From: Blasia pusilla
Taxonomy: Eukaryota; Marchantiophyta; Marchantiopsida; Blasiales
Length of the DNA: 64,000 bases
Reading direction: 5' to 3'
NCBI GenBank assembly: GCA_050084515.1
Contig: CM114272.1
Span: forward strand, 51,088,001 to 51,152,000
Part shown: piece after piece, positions 34,396 through 47,212 of the stretch
Numbering within the stretch: the stretch's first letter is position 1
Layout of the letters: every line of letters starts with the position of its first letter
The notes under the pieces: generated by a model
The model's input: the letters and a program-made list of their open reading frames with translations, nothing else
Databases searched by the model: none
What the model was told of the DNA's origin: nothing
Position numbers and translations under genes: made by a program

Positions 34396-34428
34396 AATTG
34401 AGTTGAGTTGAGTTGAGTTGAGTTGAGT
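34396..34428. repeat. (TTGAG)n pentanucleotide repeat
   Basis: Six to seven consecutive TTGAG units. Confidence 0.9.
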
Positions 34429-35487
34429 GGATCGCATTTCATTTCATTCCATTGAGAGTTTGGACCCGCACCACCAACCTAGTAGGATAGGCATTTTTCA
34501 CTGCAACGCGACACAAATAGTAGCATCCCGCGCACATGCGTAGCCAATGGTAATGTAGCTCCTCTCGGTTCTGAGCATTCTCCTACCTATGAGTCGACAT
34601 CGACAACCAATGATGATAGAAAGCGAAAAATGCTTTCCGAGAATCGATGCTGCCAAATACTCACCGAATAGGAAGATTGCCCTCTCGATCACCTAGCATT
34701 TGAGAGGAGCGAGACTCTCAAATAGTGTGGGTCTCAGAGGAGAGAGAGAGACAGAGAGTGAAAGCTGAAACATCTAATGCAAGTGGTTGGATCATTGTCA
34801 AAAATTAGGACTACTGGATTTTGGAGATGTGTGTGTGATTGAGGGGACATGTCTCAGTTGGGTCCGTGATCATGAATGGGATGAGCTCATTCACACTCTT
34901 CCGGCTTCTTATTTCAATTGTCCACTATCATCCTTTCCTTCGATAAACAAGGCCAAAATCTTATAGCTCAGAAGACAGACATTTATTTTCAGGCGGAACA
35001 GAGACCATTAGAGCCCAGAGACCATTGGAGCCCAGATAGATGAGCTAAAGTCCATATCAATAGTTTGATGGTCCAATAATCTCTGATGCACCTCTGTATC
35101 GCAAATGCCACCCGGGAAGATAACTAGGAGCACGAATGTATTCCTTGACGAGGATGAAAAGAGAAGAAGATAGCAAAAGAAAGCAGAGCACACTCTTAAG
35201 AGCCTATGGAGCCAAGAAAAACACCCCGAGAGACGGACGGCACATCAGCATAAGAGCCTAACGAGCCCAACAATTCGATTCCAGATAGGAAGAGGAGTTG
35301 ACTTGTCTACTGATGTCCAAATGTTGACCTCAATGTCGCGCTCCAGCTGCATTGATAGAATCTGAGCATTGAAATTAGTCGGGGGAAAATTGTGAGTAAG
35401 GGAACAACGTCATCCGCATCTCGCACAATCCTCTCCTCGCTCCAAGAACTAACACTTCGCCTTGATACAATCCATTCTCACTCGTTC

Positions 35488-35591
<104 letters not shown>

Positions 35592-36037
35592 GGGAGCTAA
35601 AACTAAAACAAAACACTTACGTACACGAAGGGTGACAGATTTACATCCAACTAGACTCGGATCTGCTTTCACCTCTGGATTCTTCTTCAATTTGTCCTCT
35701 GCCTGCTGTTGCACTATTGCCGTGCTGAGACTTTAGCTATCGAGCAATGGCGCCCAAACTCGTGCCCTCATCTCATCGCCTACTCATATCCTCTCCTGAC
35801 ACACTCCCGCCACACGATTTCTGCTCTCTCCCCCTAGCTCTCGCCAACCTAATTTCCCCTTATGTGGAACCTTGTAATGATGCATCGACCTTGTGCCTTG
35901 ACCTACTTCCCATTGGTTCTTAACCTTCAACCTAGCCTTCAACCTTTCCTCAATCCCTAGGTCAACATTGGTTAGAAAAATGAAGAGTTTCTTGAGGCAT
36001 GCCTAAAACACTTCCATGTAAAATTAAATCCATGAAA

Positions 36038-36624
36038 TGATGCATAAATCCTGAAACTTTCCAAGGTTATGGATTGTAACCTCATGAGCACAAGGGAAAA
36101 AAACACTCCAAATGCCCATCTACAAGTTGAATTAAAAATTAAAAACTGCTAATGTGGCTTGTCATTTTTTATAGGCTTGTGGAGCCCAACTCTCCAAATC
36201 TGAACTGTTTACACCCAAGGACAGATCATCATGGAAAAGTAGAGAAAATATCAAATGAATCCAAAGGTGGAAACAAATGTTGTCCCAATATAAGGGAAAA
36301 ATAACAAACAACAAGAAGGGAATTGACAAAATAAATTGTCTTCTTCTTCAATCTTGTCCTCTTCCTTTCCCTTCACTTCATCCATAAGTGCATAAATCAT
36401 GAAACTTTTCAAGGTCATGGATCCCAACCTCATAAGCCCAAGGGAAAAACAAAACTCCAAATGCCCCCCACAAGTTGAATTAAAAAAAAAAAACTGCTAA
36501 TGTGGCTTGTCATTTTTACTAGGCTTGTGGAGCTCAACTCTCCAAATCTGAACCGTTTACGCCCAAGGAAAGATCACCATGGACAAGTAGAGAAAATATC
36601 AAATGAATCCAAAGGTGGAAACAT
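36038..36624. repeat. 348-bp-period duplication
   Basis: 36038-36276 and 36386-36624 share nearly the whole order of words, for example TGCATAAATC-TGAAACTTT, CTGCTAATGTGGCTTGTCATTTTT and AGAAAATATCAAATGAATCC. The intervening 110 bp are not duplicated. Confidence 0.9.
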
Positions 36625-36984
36625 GCTATGATCTCGAGTTCTCAAACTTCCAACCTAGAGCTTTCTCAAACTTTCAACCTAAAGCATATGCGCGGTGGCG
36701 GGACACGAGCTCCAAGAGTGTGGGAAAGTACTAGCAGTGCGGGAAAGTACTTAGCGTCTCAAAACTCAAAAGAGGGTCTAAACAAACTGATGTGGCTTTA
36801 TTTTATTAGGATCTTATTTGCCAACTTGGCAATAATTTTAATGTAGGAACTAGTTTTAAAACTGGATGGAAGTTTTTTTAATTCTACTAGTTCTAATCTA
36901 GTCTTATTTTTACATGTCATGTTATGAATTAAATTTTAATTATAATTCATTCATAAGAAATGCCATGTGGCAGTCCTTTTTGGA

Positions 36985-37383
36985 GTAATCTAGTCTTTTC
37001 TAATGACATGCCATTAATTTATAGTAATTGTATTTTAAAAAATTATTTAGATTAATAAATTTCCATGTCACATCCTCTAGTCATTTTTAGTAACTAATGA
37101 ATACTATAGTATGCCACCTAGGCCTCTCTAGTTAAATGTAGTTGTATTGGACTTCAATTGTAAGCGATTAACAAGCCATGTCCACATCCTTTATGCACTA
37201 ATCTAATCATTTATAATGTCATGTCCTTACTTTATAGTAATTATTTTAAAATATTTTAAAAATCTAGAAAGAAAATTCCATGTCATATTCTCTAGTCATT
37301 CTTAATAACTAATTAATACTATATTTTGCCATCTATGACTCTTTAGTTACATGTAGTTGTATTGGACTTTAGTTGTAAGTGAC
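36985..37383. repeat. tandem duplication, about 200 bp units
   Basis: 36985-37175 and 37197-37383 share TTTATAGTAATT, TTCCATGTCA, TCTAGTCATT-TTA-TAACTAAT-AATACTAT and TGTAGTTGTATTGGACTT in order, with many point differences. Confidence 0.8.
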
Positions 37384-37734
37384 TTAGTGTCTCATTCACC
37401 ATATTCCTTCTAGTGAGTCTTGGTGGACACTGGGATCAATTCCCTCCTTTTGAAAGATCCAAATAGCGTTATAGTCCTTCCAAAATTGAATGTTTTTCCA
37501 GGCCTCTAAGATGAAAAAAATCATTGCAAGGCTGGTACTATTCTCTCTTACCTTCTGATAATGAAAGAGAGTTTCTTAGATGGGATGAGTGTTAGTCATT
37601 TTATTAGTACTAGGCGGATTGGTTTTCCAAAGCCACATTCTACGAGCGATCATGGTAAACGTCTTCTCCATGCAATCTAGGAAAAGCTAAAGGCCTTGGT
37701 CTTATTCCGGAATGTACATGGACAGCTGACTTGG

Positions 37735-37870
37735 ATACCTACTATCCGAAGGTTTCATCAAGGAGACTATGTCTACTTGCAGCAGACGGCACCCACGACT
37801 TTGGATGTGACTACAGGGTGCATCATCTTGAGAGTGCGTGAGGTTTTGCCATCTGGTGTTCTCTTATTGT
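37735..37870 (+). mobile_element. DNMT-gypsy fragment, integrase C-terminal region
   Basis: Close match on the plus strand to 4497-4630 of copy 1 (RRFHQGDYVYLQQTAPTTLDVT). It stops before the PHD part. It abuts an oppositely oriented fragment starting at 37877. Confidence 0.8.
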
Positions 37871-37876
37871 AACCAC

Positions 37877-39570
37877 CTCCCTAAATAGTCGCATACCTCA
37901 ATGTATCCCAATGCTGCATAATCGCCTAGTTCTCAAACGCCATGGGCATCACTATCCAAAACAATTCAGCCCTCTGAGAACACTCTCGCATCCATACATT
38001 AGGTTCATCAAGGTTCAACACCTCACCAACATCTTGACGAATGGCCGGAGATAAATCTAGCTCTCGGCCATACAAAAGCAAGTACGGTGAGAAAGACGCT
38101 AAGGATGTCTGCCTGTTGAATCTGTATCGCATCGCAAACCACGGCAACTAGAGGTCCCAAACTCCTATGTGACCTCTCTGCAAGCCATAATTGCGTAATC
38201 CTCTCTTCACCGTCTGCACAACCCGCTCAGCTAGTCCATCTGCCTCACGATGATCTCGTGAAGTAGTGTACTTGTCGATCAGTGCCTAATCACACAAGGC
38301 CTAAAACTCCCCGTGAAACTCTGTACCTTGGTCTGTCAACACCGCTGGTGCGCCATAATGACTCACCACCCTTGGAAGGCATACGCTACTCCCTCACTTG
38401 CTTTGTCACGCAATGCAACCAACTCTATCCACTTGGAGAAGTGCTCAACCATCACCAACACACAACGACTATGGCGCTCCGTCAAAGGTAAAGGTCCAGC
38501 AAAATCCAAACTCCATCTATAACCGAAACCCATGATCGGAAGTGGATGCAATTGTGGAGTCGGAGCATTGAATGATGCTCAAACCCAATCACAAACCATG
38601 CATATGGCAACAAATTGCTGAACTTCAGTCTGCATGTCTCGCCACCAATATTGTATCTAGAGCAAGTTGTACGTCCGCTTCACTCCAAAATTATCCAACT
38701 ACTCGTGGGAATGACGCACCAAACGTGCTCTCTGTGACGGATGACGCACTATACGTACTCTACCATCCTCCCAAACTTGCAATACATGTGTTCCCTCCCA
38801 CCGGGTCCGTTTGGCTTGCTGTAGGATCCAATCTCACTCTCTAGCACCCACTATGCTCACGATACTGCCAGTACGCAGGTACTCCAAGACCACTCCATTG
38901 TTGTGAATATCTTGGCCACCTATCTTCTCCTCACCACCCTTTCAATCTAAGAACTCTCCATCAAACCTTGCAATCAAAGTCTCAGCAATCTAGCTCTTCA
39001 TAGCCAACAAGCCCAAATAGGCTGACGCGTGCCATCCTAGCACCAGCTTCTCATCACTCTCTCCATGCCAACGAGCTTCAGTCGCATCTTGCTGACTCGG
39101 GCATGGATTATGGCTCAAACTATCTGCATCTTGGTTGAGCGTCCCAGGTCTATGCAGCACCTGGAAATAATACTCCTGCAACAAAAGAGCCCACCTCGCA
39201 AGCTTCCCTGTAAGCTCATCGGACTCCATCAACCACTTAAGTGGCTGATGATCAATAATGATGGTAAAGAGGTTGCCGAATAAATAACACCTGAAATGCG
39301 ATAGCCCACACCGTAGCCAAGCACTCATCCTAATACGAGCTATACTTCGCCTCTGCAACGTTGTTCGAGCGACTAGCGTAAGCCATCACGAACTCTCTAC
39401 CATCATCGTCATGTTGGGTGAGCACAGCTCCAAAGCCCCAACATGCTCCAATCGGTATGCAACTAGAAAGGACACCCCTTGATCGGTCTCCTTAATATGG
39501 ACGCGGACGTCAATCTATCCTTGAGCAGCTGAAATGCTCTCTCTTGCTCATCCCCCCAGTATGCAAGGAA
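37877..39570 (-). mobile_element. DNMT-gypsy copy 4, RNase H to integrase, reversed
   Basis: Minus strand from 39570 to 37877 reads RNase H (ILRRPIKGCPF, THQPL-type block, LTGKLARWALLLQEY, DADSLSHNP), a spacer, the integrase core (FGYRWSLDFAGPLPL, MVEHFSKWIELVALRDKASEG) and the segment MRYRFNRQTSLASFSPYLLLYGRELDL. It matches copy 1 at about 2800-4440. Many frame breaks. No methyltransferase or PHD part is present in this fragment. Confidence 0.85.
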
Positions 39571-39579
39571 TGTCTGAGA

Positions 39580-40210
39580 GTGGAGATTACCGCAGAAGTC
39601 ATCTTTGGTAGCGTGGATCAGAATTAAGTGGAGGCTCTGAGGCTAGCATGCAGTATCAATGTCTTCCTTATTGCCATGTAGTGTTTGGAGTATGCGACGA
39701 AGAAACAACTCCCAACTAGAGGTCTTGACAACGTCGCGAAGTTGAGGGCTTGCTTGCATGCGAAGTGGGAGAATTAGTCTAGTTTCATGGTCATCGTTGA
39801 TAAAATCAGCTTCTTAGACCTGGAGGTTGTAGCAAGGTGGAGTCAAAGGGATGGACTATCATTCGGTGTCTACATCCATACGAGCATGAGCTTTGTAGGT
39901 TATGTCTTCCTCCCTTATATTTATGGAGTTTTCCCTTATGGTGTCATGCTAGATGAGAGCATGGACACTATGTGGAATGAAGTGATGCAATGTCCAATGT
40001 CACAAATATATCAATGAATAAGACTCTCATTCGATTGGAAATGTATTGTGTATGGTTGTAAATTCATTGGTTATAGATATTTATGGATATGTTCAGCGGG
40101 AATTGTAACATATTGCAGAGAATGGAAGCTAAGATTGCGGGAACTGTAACATATTGCAGAAAGAGGAAGTTAAAGATTGTGAAGCCATGTGATTTTCGGG
40201 GATTTTTTTT
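39580..40210. other. no gene recognised
   Basis: Spacer with short frames and AT-rich end. No motif seen. Confidence 0.35.
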
Positions 40211-40222
40211 AATCATCCCGAA

Positions 40223-40795
40223 TTGGAACTTGAGTTCCAAATCATATATTCAATGAGCATATTTATTGTCATGTAATGATCGTGCAATGGACTTGTTACG
40301 TGACATGTGTGTACAGTTTCTTCTTGTAGAGCTTGCATCCTCAACGTTGCCATTCTCTAGATCAATTAGAACTATAGTTCCGAATAGTCTGCTCCTAGGA
40401 TCCCTACGTTGGAAACAAATGTAGAATCGAAACCTAGGTTCTGATTGTGTCCAAAAGTGCCACGCCCGCTAAACGACGTCACTTGGAGCCATACTTAGTC
40501 TTAGTCCAATTAGATCCTAAGATCCAATTTTGGCTGTAGAAGGCGTCCAATAAAGGGAAATCCCCATCCTCGATTGGAATTGTAGTTCCAAAATGGCATG
40601 CTCCTAAGATCCCTATGTCAGAAACAAATATAGTATCAGAACCTAAGTTGTGATTCTGTCCCAAACTACCGCATCCGCTGAACGTCATTTGGAGCCATAC
40701 TTAGTCTAAGTCCAATTGGATCCTAAGATCCAATTTCGGCCTTAGAAGGCGTCTGGTAAGTAGAATATAACTTCTATTCCAACTATAGTTCAGAA
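40223..40795. repeat. tandem units (about 209 bp) each carrying a short palindrome
   Basis: Palindromes lie at 40223-40240 (TTGGAACTTGAGTTCCAA), 40366-40383, 40574-40591 and about 40775-40795. The sequence between the second and third is repeated between the third and fourth with a 209-bp offset (CTCCTA-GATCCCTA, GAGCCATACTTAGTCT-AGTCCAATT, AGATCCAATTT-GGC). Confidence 0.8.
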
Positions 40796-40805
40796 CTTCC
40801 TTTAA

Positions 40806-41610
40806 TTGGTGGTACTTGTTGTTGCGGCTCCCGAAGAGCTCCTTTTGTCGACAATAGTTGGTTTATTGCGAAGGGAACATTCCACATTCTTTCAGGATAG
40901 GGGGCTAGGGGCTCCGAGATCATTTCGAACAAGAGTTCTGAATGCTTTTGTATTGGCACTTAAGATCCGACTTAATTTCTGTTGTAAACATTACTCTGAC
41001 GATTCTATGATGACTTCAACCACATCACATAGTAGCCTTCGCTCTCCCAAGATGTCCAAAGAAACGAGCAAAGTAGCCTTCGCTCTCCAAAGATGTCCAT
41101 GTTTAGCTTCTACGGAACCTAAACATGGAGATAACTCGACATACGAGAATGCGCTATCGTTGCGACTCCCGACTATTTCACTACTCTGGAAACTAAGGCT
41201 TTTTACCTATTTTTATTTATTTTTATTAATAGAAAAATTATGCCGCCGGACCCCCTCTACCCATAAGGGTGCGGGGCACCCTGATGCAATATAAGGTTAG
41301 ATAGTCCTAGTAATGCTACTCCATAAACCACCTATGTCATATTACTATGACTCCATCGACGTCTAAGTCGAAACCATCAATCTAGGCTTCTCCTCATACA
41401 AGGGGGCGGATCAAATTAATGGTGCTCAAAGAAGTGGATGTTGAAAATCCAACACACTCTCATAATGAGTGGCTTGGGTTACTCATAAGGTTAGCAAGAC
41501 TATAATTCAACTACCTCATGGAAGAAGGTTCAACAAAGAGAGAACAAATAGTTCAAACTCTCTCCTTGGGTTTATCCTCTCCCCCTTCCCCAAGATCTCT
41601 TAATGATCAT
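40806..41610. other. no gene recognised
   Basis: A 162-codon plus-strand frame (40806-41294) has no recognisable domain and contains two near-copies of a CTTCGCTCTCCAAAGATGTCC word (41035-41100). The rest is spacer. Confidence 0.3.
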
Positions 41611-41844
41611 TTAAAAAAGAAATCTAAACTTTAATAGAAAATAGGATGGAAAACCCATCAGGATACAAAGGAGGGGGGCATAGAGAGCCAAAAAACCTGC
41701 GGGCCAAAAGCGGCCTTGAAGAGACACAAGGAGGAATACCCAGCTCAAGGAGGAATACCCAGCTTCTTGGGCATGCTGCAAAGCTATGGAGACACATTGC
41801 CTACAATAAAGAATTGCAGTTGCTAAGGACAATCCATCTCTCAA

Positions 41845-42399
41845 CTAGAATTGAGAAAATCTGGGGCAATCCATAAGGAACGAGTCAAACCTCTCCCCCA
41901 TCGCCGTATATATCTCAATGGCTAGGGGGATAAATCCATGTCCATCATGAAGTCGACTATAAATGTGGGTCTTCTTTACCGTCGCCGCCACTCCTTTTAA
42001 CAATCTCCCTTGTGCCACCACTTGGGCTCGCACCGCCACCCGCGTAGGATCTGTCACTACAATATCCGCTACCACCACCTCAATCTCCCGCGTCATGTAG
42101 AGATGAGTACGGATAAGGGAATCCCGCATGGAGTAGTGCCTCTCTCTCTGCACATGGAAGCCACTCTCCCAAGCAATATAGAACAAAATATCCCACATTG
42201 CAAAGTGAGTGGCTGTCCTCTCACCCCGAGCAACTGGACAACGTGTCAGATGCACACAAAGTGGATCCACACTTTGGCGACATTCGCAATGTGTCAAACC
42301 AACCACCAATGGTTGGGGGAGGTCCAATCGGAATCGCATTGTCGTAGTGTAGGTAAGTGGTGCGATGCGGAAAGCCGGGATGAGGGGGCGAGTCCCCAC
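41845..42399 (-). pseudogene. C-terminal CCHC and restriction-like endonuclease of non-LTR element
   Basis: A 184-codon frame. Residues C38, C40, H50 and C54 form a CCHC-like zinc site (HCECRQSVDPLCVHLTRC). Further on are ERHYSMRDSL, VVVADIVVTDP (acidic residue in a PD-like position, about residue 112) and AATVKKTHIYSRLHDG (lysine), the order expected for a PD-(D/E)XK-like nuclease. It would nick the target site to prime reverse transcription. The protein seems to go on to about 41740 past a stop at 41845. Confidence 0.6.
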
Positions 42400-42690
42400 C
42401 TATGAGCCTACCCCCTTTTCGGAGCAACAACGAATACGGGCCTAAACCTCCATGGGGATATTCCCATCCGACATAATAGCTCTGAAAATTTCCTCGAAGT
42501 GGGCTTCCATCAAAGAAGATTGGAGCCCAGACTGTCCGGAGGTAACTAGAGAAGAGAAAGTGGGAAGAACTACTCTAGCCTTAACTAGAAGGGAGTCACT
42601 ACAAGCCGTGAGTGAAGACTAGAGTGGGAAAAGGTTGTCCTCAATCTAGGAAACGTATTGTAAAAGGAGTGGTCTATCCCTTACCAAAAG

Positions 42691-43122
42691 TCAGGAGCAA
42701 TGGAGGGGTGCTACAGTGGCCCAGCTTCCTAAAAAAGCCGAAGATGCCACTAACTCAGTCGCTATAAGACCTAATCCACCAAATGTAATCGGCCAAGAAG
42801 CCTGTCTACGAGCAAACTCCCCCATGGGGCACTCTAAGGAGCGAGGTCCTAGTACATCCCCAAACGCTTGCATGATCTTTCTATCAAAGGATCTATACAA
42901 GGAAGAAATATGGCTAGACATCCACATGGTTCTACAAAGATAACAAGGTCTACAAGCAAAGTAGGATGAGAGGATGCCATAAGCTATTTGAGGGTCATCA
43001 ATCCTCATGAGATCGTCAACGTGGAGAAGATCCTTGGTCAGAGCTGCCGCCACAAAACTGGCTCCCGAGTGGGACAAAATCTTGGCTCTCGAGTGGGACT
43101 CCCAAGAGGTGAAGCCCTCCAA
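42691..43122 (-). pseudogene. post-RT conserved block of non-LTR element
   Basis: A 143-codon open frame with DDPQIAYGILSSYFACRPCYLCRTM, a FGDVLGPRSL segment and SWPITFGGLGLIATELVASSAFLGSWA. The GGLGL and AFLGSW patterns are the usual thumb/linker region that follows this type of RT. Confidence 0.65.
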
Positions 43123-43955
43123 CAGGTGTCAAGAATCCGTCAAGTAAATGAATATCAGCCGGTAGGCATGATGGAGACCAAGACTTGCACTTTCCCACCT
43201 TCACCGCGAGGCCAACACGCTCCAACTGTGCTAAAAAGTGTTGAAATGCAGGAATGACCAGGTCTCTAGGGCCAAAAATATGAGTACCATCTACCAACGA
43301 AGGGAAAATGCAACTCGAGAAAGCCTCCACCTTGTTAAAAACCACTCAATAATGAGCCAAAGTAAACAATGCACCACCCAAGGGGTCACTCTAATGAGTC
43401 CCAATAGCAGACTCCAAAACCGTGACCTCCTCCTCGAACCTATGGTGGTGAAAATAGAGGACCGAAGGGGCCCCATGCATCTCTTAACTCCGTGAAGATA
43501 GTTGCCCAAGACACTCAGTTGAAGGCGTTCTCCACGTCAACTTGGAGAACCACCCACTCATGATGTCTATCCAGACAACCCCTCAAACCTAAGGCTATAG
43601 TCTCACAATTGGCTGACGTGGCAACTCGAAACTGGTGTGGACTCAGATGTGACTAGAAAGCCTCATGAAATTGCAAAGCGAAAGTGTGACTCACCAACTG
43701 CAAGAGCACCTCACCTATGGCGATTGGATGGATCCCTCCACCCTCCTTTGATAGCACCAAAAGTCGCCCCGCCCCCAATACTTGGGCCACTCCTATTTGC
43801 ACTCTTCCTTGAGCTAGGTAAGAGGCAACCTGAAGCAACTCGGAAAAGCCGTTAGCAAAGTCCTGGGGGGGAAAGCAATCATGAAGGTGTTTGTATATCA
43901 TATCAGACAACCCTTTGGCTGCTATCCTAGGGGAACACCCAAGTGCCCCGTGCAA
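43000..43955 (-). pseudogene. reverse transcriptase of non-LTR element
   Basis: Blocks read on the minus strand: GRLLVLSKEGGGIHPIAIGEVLLQLV (43800-43715), VVLQVDVENAFN (43560-43520), a SDPLGGALF block (43395-43360; it is preceded by a stop where the usual motif has GTRQGDPLGG), and FPSLVDGTHIFGP (43300-43260). The last is the catalytic F/YxDD box with the second Asp replaced by Gly. Next comes FLAQLERVGLAVKVGKCKSWSP. The enzyme would be inactive. Confidence 0.75.
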
Positions 43956-44198
43956 AGAGGGACGGGTCTAGGCATAAAGCCGTATCAGGATGGAAGTTGC
44001 ATGCAAAAGTTGGAATGTCAATTTTTGGACGAGGATGTAGTCTTCGGAGGGCGTTGATGGTAATAGCGGAAGGAGGAGCCATGTCCATAGGCCACAACGC
44101 ATGAGCTCACCGCAAGTACTCACCCGCTCGTCCAAGTGTCCTGAGAGGATCAAATACGATCCTAGATAGAGGAAACAAGAAAGCCTGGCGGAGCTCAT

Positions 44199-44471
44199 CT
44201 AGATGACATGGAGGATCCTATGAAACAACCTCGGGCAAGGAAAACGAGTCTCAATGAGGCTTATGATGCTGCCAAGATGGGATCTCAACCACTCCCATGC
44301 CACGGAAGGGGGCGACGATGCAGAAAGTACCAATGAGCATCCATGGTTGACTGGAGGAACCGCCCATCCAAATCTATCAAAGTCAAGATGCTTAGCCACT
44401 AAGTGGTTCTGAATTCCTGAACGAGTGAAGAATTTGGGACAACAAGGGCATTTTTTTTGCCGACTAGACAA
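44199..44471 (-). pseudogene. N-terminal zinc finger part of non-LTR element
   Basis: The frame opens MSSRQKKCPCCPKFF, and its Cys8/Cys11 and His23/His28 fit a C2H2 zinc finger, followed by a segment with AWEWLRSHLGSII. In R2-like elements such fingers bind the target DNA. The frame ends at a stop at 44199 and the next frame is not clearly continuous. Confidence 0.6.
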
Positions 44472-44479
44472 CGCATGGG

Positions 44480-47200
44480 CCCCTACATGAGAGGCCGATG
44501 CAGGTCAAGGCATGGACATCGCTCGCCAAGAAGAGAACATGACCCCCTCCATTAAACTTGAGAGACAATTCTCATCTATCTTCCTGACCTAGGACTTTTG
44601 GCCCAACCCCTCCCAAAACAAACTAGAGGTAATATGGAGGTACCAATAATGTGGAAAGTCAATAGACAAAACCAGAGAAAAAGGATGGGAATAGAGGTCT
44701 TCCTAACAGTGCAATAACGGAGAAAAACATGGGTCAAACATGAGCGAGTAGTATGCATGGCCAAAGGGGAAGGACGTAGAGAAAAAGGGGTGGTGTGGAA
44801 GAACAACATGATTTATCTTGGAAACATTCATAACATGACAACGAGGCAAGACAACCAAGGGGACCATAATACCTACTTAAGAAACCCTAATAAGATCAAG
44901 AATCTAAAAAACAGAAATAAAACAAAAAAAGTACTTTACTATAAGATTGATGTTGTGGATCAAATCAAAATGTAGAGGAGACTGAGATCTCCGTTTTGGT
45001 ATGTCACACAATCCATCTTCCTCCTCCTTCCCTACGTGGCATCCTTCTCCACCGCTCCTGTCCGCCTCCATCACCGCTCGATTAATGCACAAAAATAACC
45101 CTCTTACCTCGTGGTCTACGAGAATAAGTCAAGAGATACTTTAAAAAATGGAAATTCATGTAAGCTAAAAGAGCTCCAAATCAGCCAAAGTAGAGGTGGC
45201 CTATACACTCTAGTTACCCTTGCCCTCAACATATCCTCCTCCATCTACTAGCATGGACCTCCAATTATCTCGGATATATATGCCACATGGATACTCACCA
45301 CTCCTCTCCACTCCAAAAAATATGACATCCCTTTTAGTAAGGGTTCTATTTTACTTTCGTCATAACATTTATACTTAGACATGCACACTTCCAAAATTTT
45401 ATGGGATGCATAAAACAATGTGCAAATCACATCTCCTCTTAGAGTCTTCCATGAAGAAGATCTCATCCCTTTTAATACCGAATCGTTTTCTTTTATATTA
45501 ATGGTATATATGGGGATTCTATTAACAAGAAATTAAGAATAAAGGGCATTCAAACAAACTTTATGATATGATAAATCGATTTAATTGAAGTAATTTTAAA
45601 GTATTGGAATAAAACAAATAAAACTAAACTATTGTGATAAGATTGTAAGAAAATGATTCGATCTTTTCCATGGAGAATCATTTTTTCTAGAGAATACTTT
45701 GAAATTATTTCATGCATAAATAAATTGCACATTAGTCTTGATGTTAGGGCTAGGAACTGCAACTTGACTTTCCTTCAAAATTGTTCCTTCATGAAGTCCA
45801 TGCATTTGTGCATGTATACTCTTTGTATTAGCCATAATCTATAATCTTTGTGTAAATGTATTGCAAACCTATTTCATATTTTTCTTGGTTCTAGAGACTA
45901 ACTTAGTATATGTGTGCCAATATTTTTTCCACGAATCTCATATTCATATGTATCTATAGGAAAAGTGGCACATGTAAAAATCAAAACTAGTTAAACTACT
46001 CCAAGGAATATCCTTCTTTTTTGCAAGAGCATGAAAGGCTAATAGATAATAGGCAAGCACAAAGGGAAACAAGAAGGGCAAGAAGGTACTTCATGGATTT
46101 CTGGCCCTCCATGGATTAAGATTGAAAAAGAAAATTTAACACTTTAAAGAGATAACAACAATTAAGGACCACTCTAGGAGAGTTCTTCATATCTTGATAT
46201 CATTATCTAAATTAAAGTATTGAACCATGATGTGGAGGGAGTAGGATTAAGGTGACTAGAAACCTCTTTGCAAGGCTACCATAGGTGTTATGGTAGCCTA
46301 TGGATTCAATCCATTATATTCAAACTTGGACAAATCACAGAAAATCTCTTAAATTTATCTTCTAAATTGTGAAACTACATTAAAAAATTAAATTTTCCTT
46401 AAAATAGGCTTGTTAATTGATACCTTGTTTTTAAAGAAAAACAATATGACTCATCTCCAAACCCATCCTTGTGACCATGATAATACAAGTGAGTCAGACT
46501 CATTGTTAATGAAGTTGTAATGGGATTGCTTTTGATTGATTAGTTCTAGCAAATTTCAAGCAATGCTCATAAAATATTCTAAGATTCTGAAGGCAAAAAA
46601 TTTAAACCAGTTCTCAATCAAGAAATTAAACTTATGACCCATAACTTCAATCCCAAAATGGGATAAGACCTTAGTAGTACTAATCTAAAGCCCTTTCTAT
46701 TCTCAAAGCAAATAACATGCCTCCATAATATAAGTGAGACTTGCCTCCCCCACTAATATAAATTTCATATTATTTGGTAATGGATCTTTCTCACCACCAT
46801 TTTTCTTCAGAACAGGAAGCGCATGCAATGAAAATTTTCCAATGTTTGAAAGTAAGCGATTAGGAAGTATTTTAGCTTGACAACCCAAATTCCACAGATT
46901 GCAAGCTTCTGTGCTGCGAGAATAGTAGCTTCCTTGTTTCCCAAATGGGAGTCTCTTAGCATTGTGATTGTTCATTGATTTTATCTCCAAACTTTACATC
47001 ACCATCTTGCCTTGCGAGATAGTTTGAAAATCGAGGTTATAAGGCGACGTATCATTTGATTTTACTCCATATTTGTTTCTCAACGTAGTTGGAAGAGTTG
47101 AAGATTATTGCTTCTTTCCCCTTCCCTGAGTTAATTTCATGATTGTTCTCCTTGTGTCATTTTTTACTCACCTCCTAGACCTGCAGACATAAAGAACACT
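44480..47200. other. no gene recognised
   Basis: AT-rich spacer of about 2.7 kb. Frames up to 95 codons on the minus strand (46990-46703) show no domain and no clear splice context. Confidence 0.35.
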
Positions 47201-47212
47201 GCATTTTGTAAT

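Larger units (their letters stand above)
41740..44471 (-). mobile_element. non-LTR retrotransposon with zinc finger, RT and restriction-like endonuclease, decayed
   Basis: The minus strand reads N-terminal C2H2-like zinc finger (44450-44385), RT fingers and palm (43790-43000), a conserved downstream block (43120-42690) and a C-terminal CCHC plus PD-(D/E)XK-like domain (42300-41850). N-terminal zinc finger and C-terminal restriction-like endonuclease are features of R2/CRE-type site-specific elements, unlike the usual plant L1/RTE lines, which have an N-terminal APE endonuclease. Several frame breaks and stops show it is dead. A tail fragment of a second copy is at 23530-23790. Confidence 0.7.
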
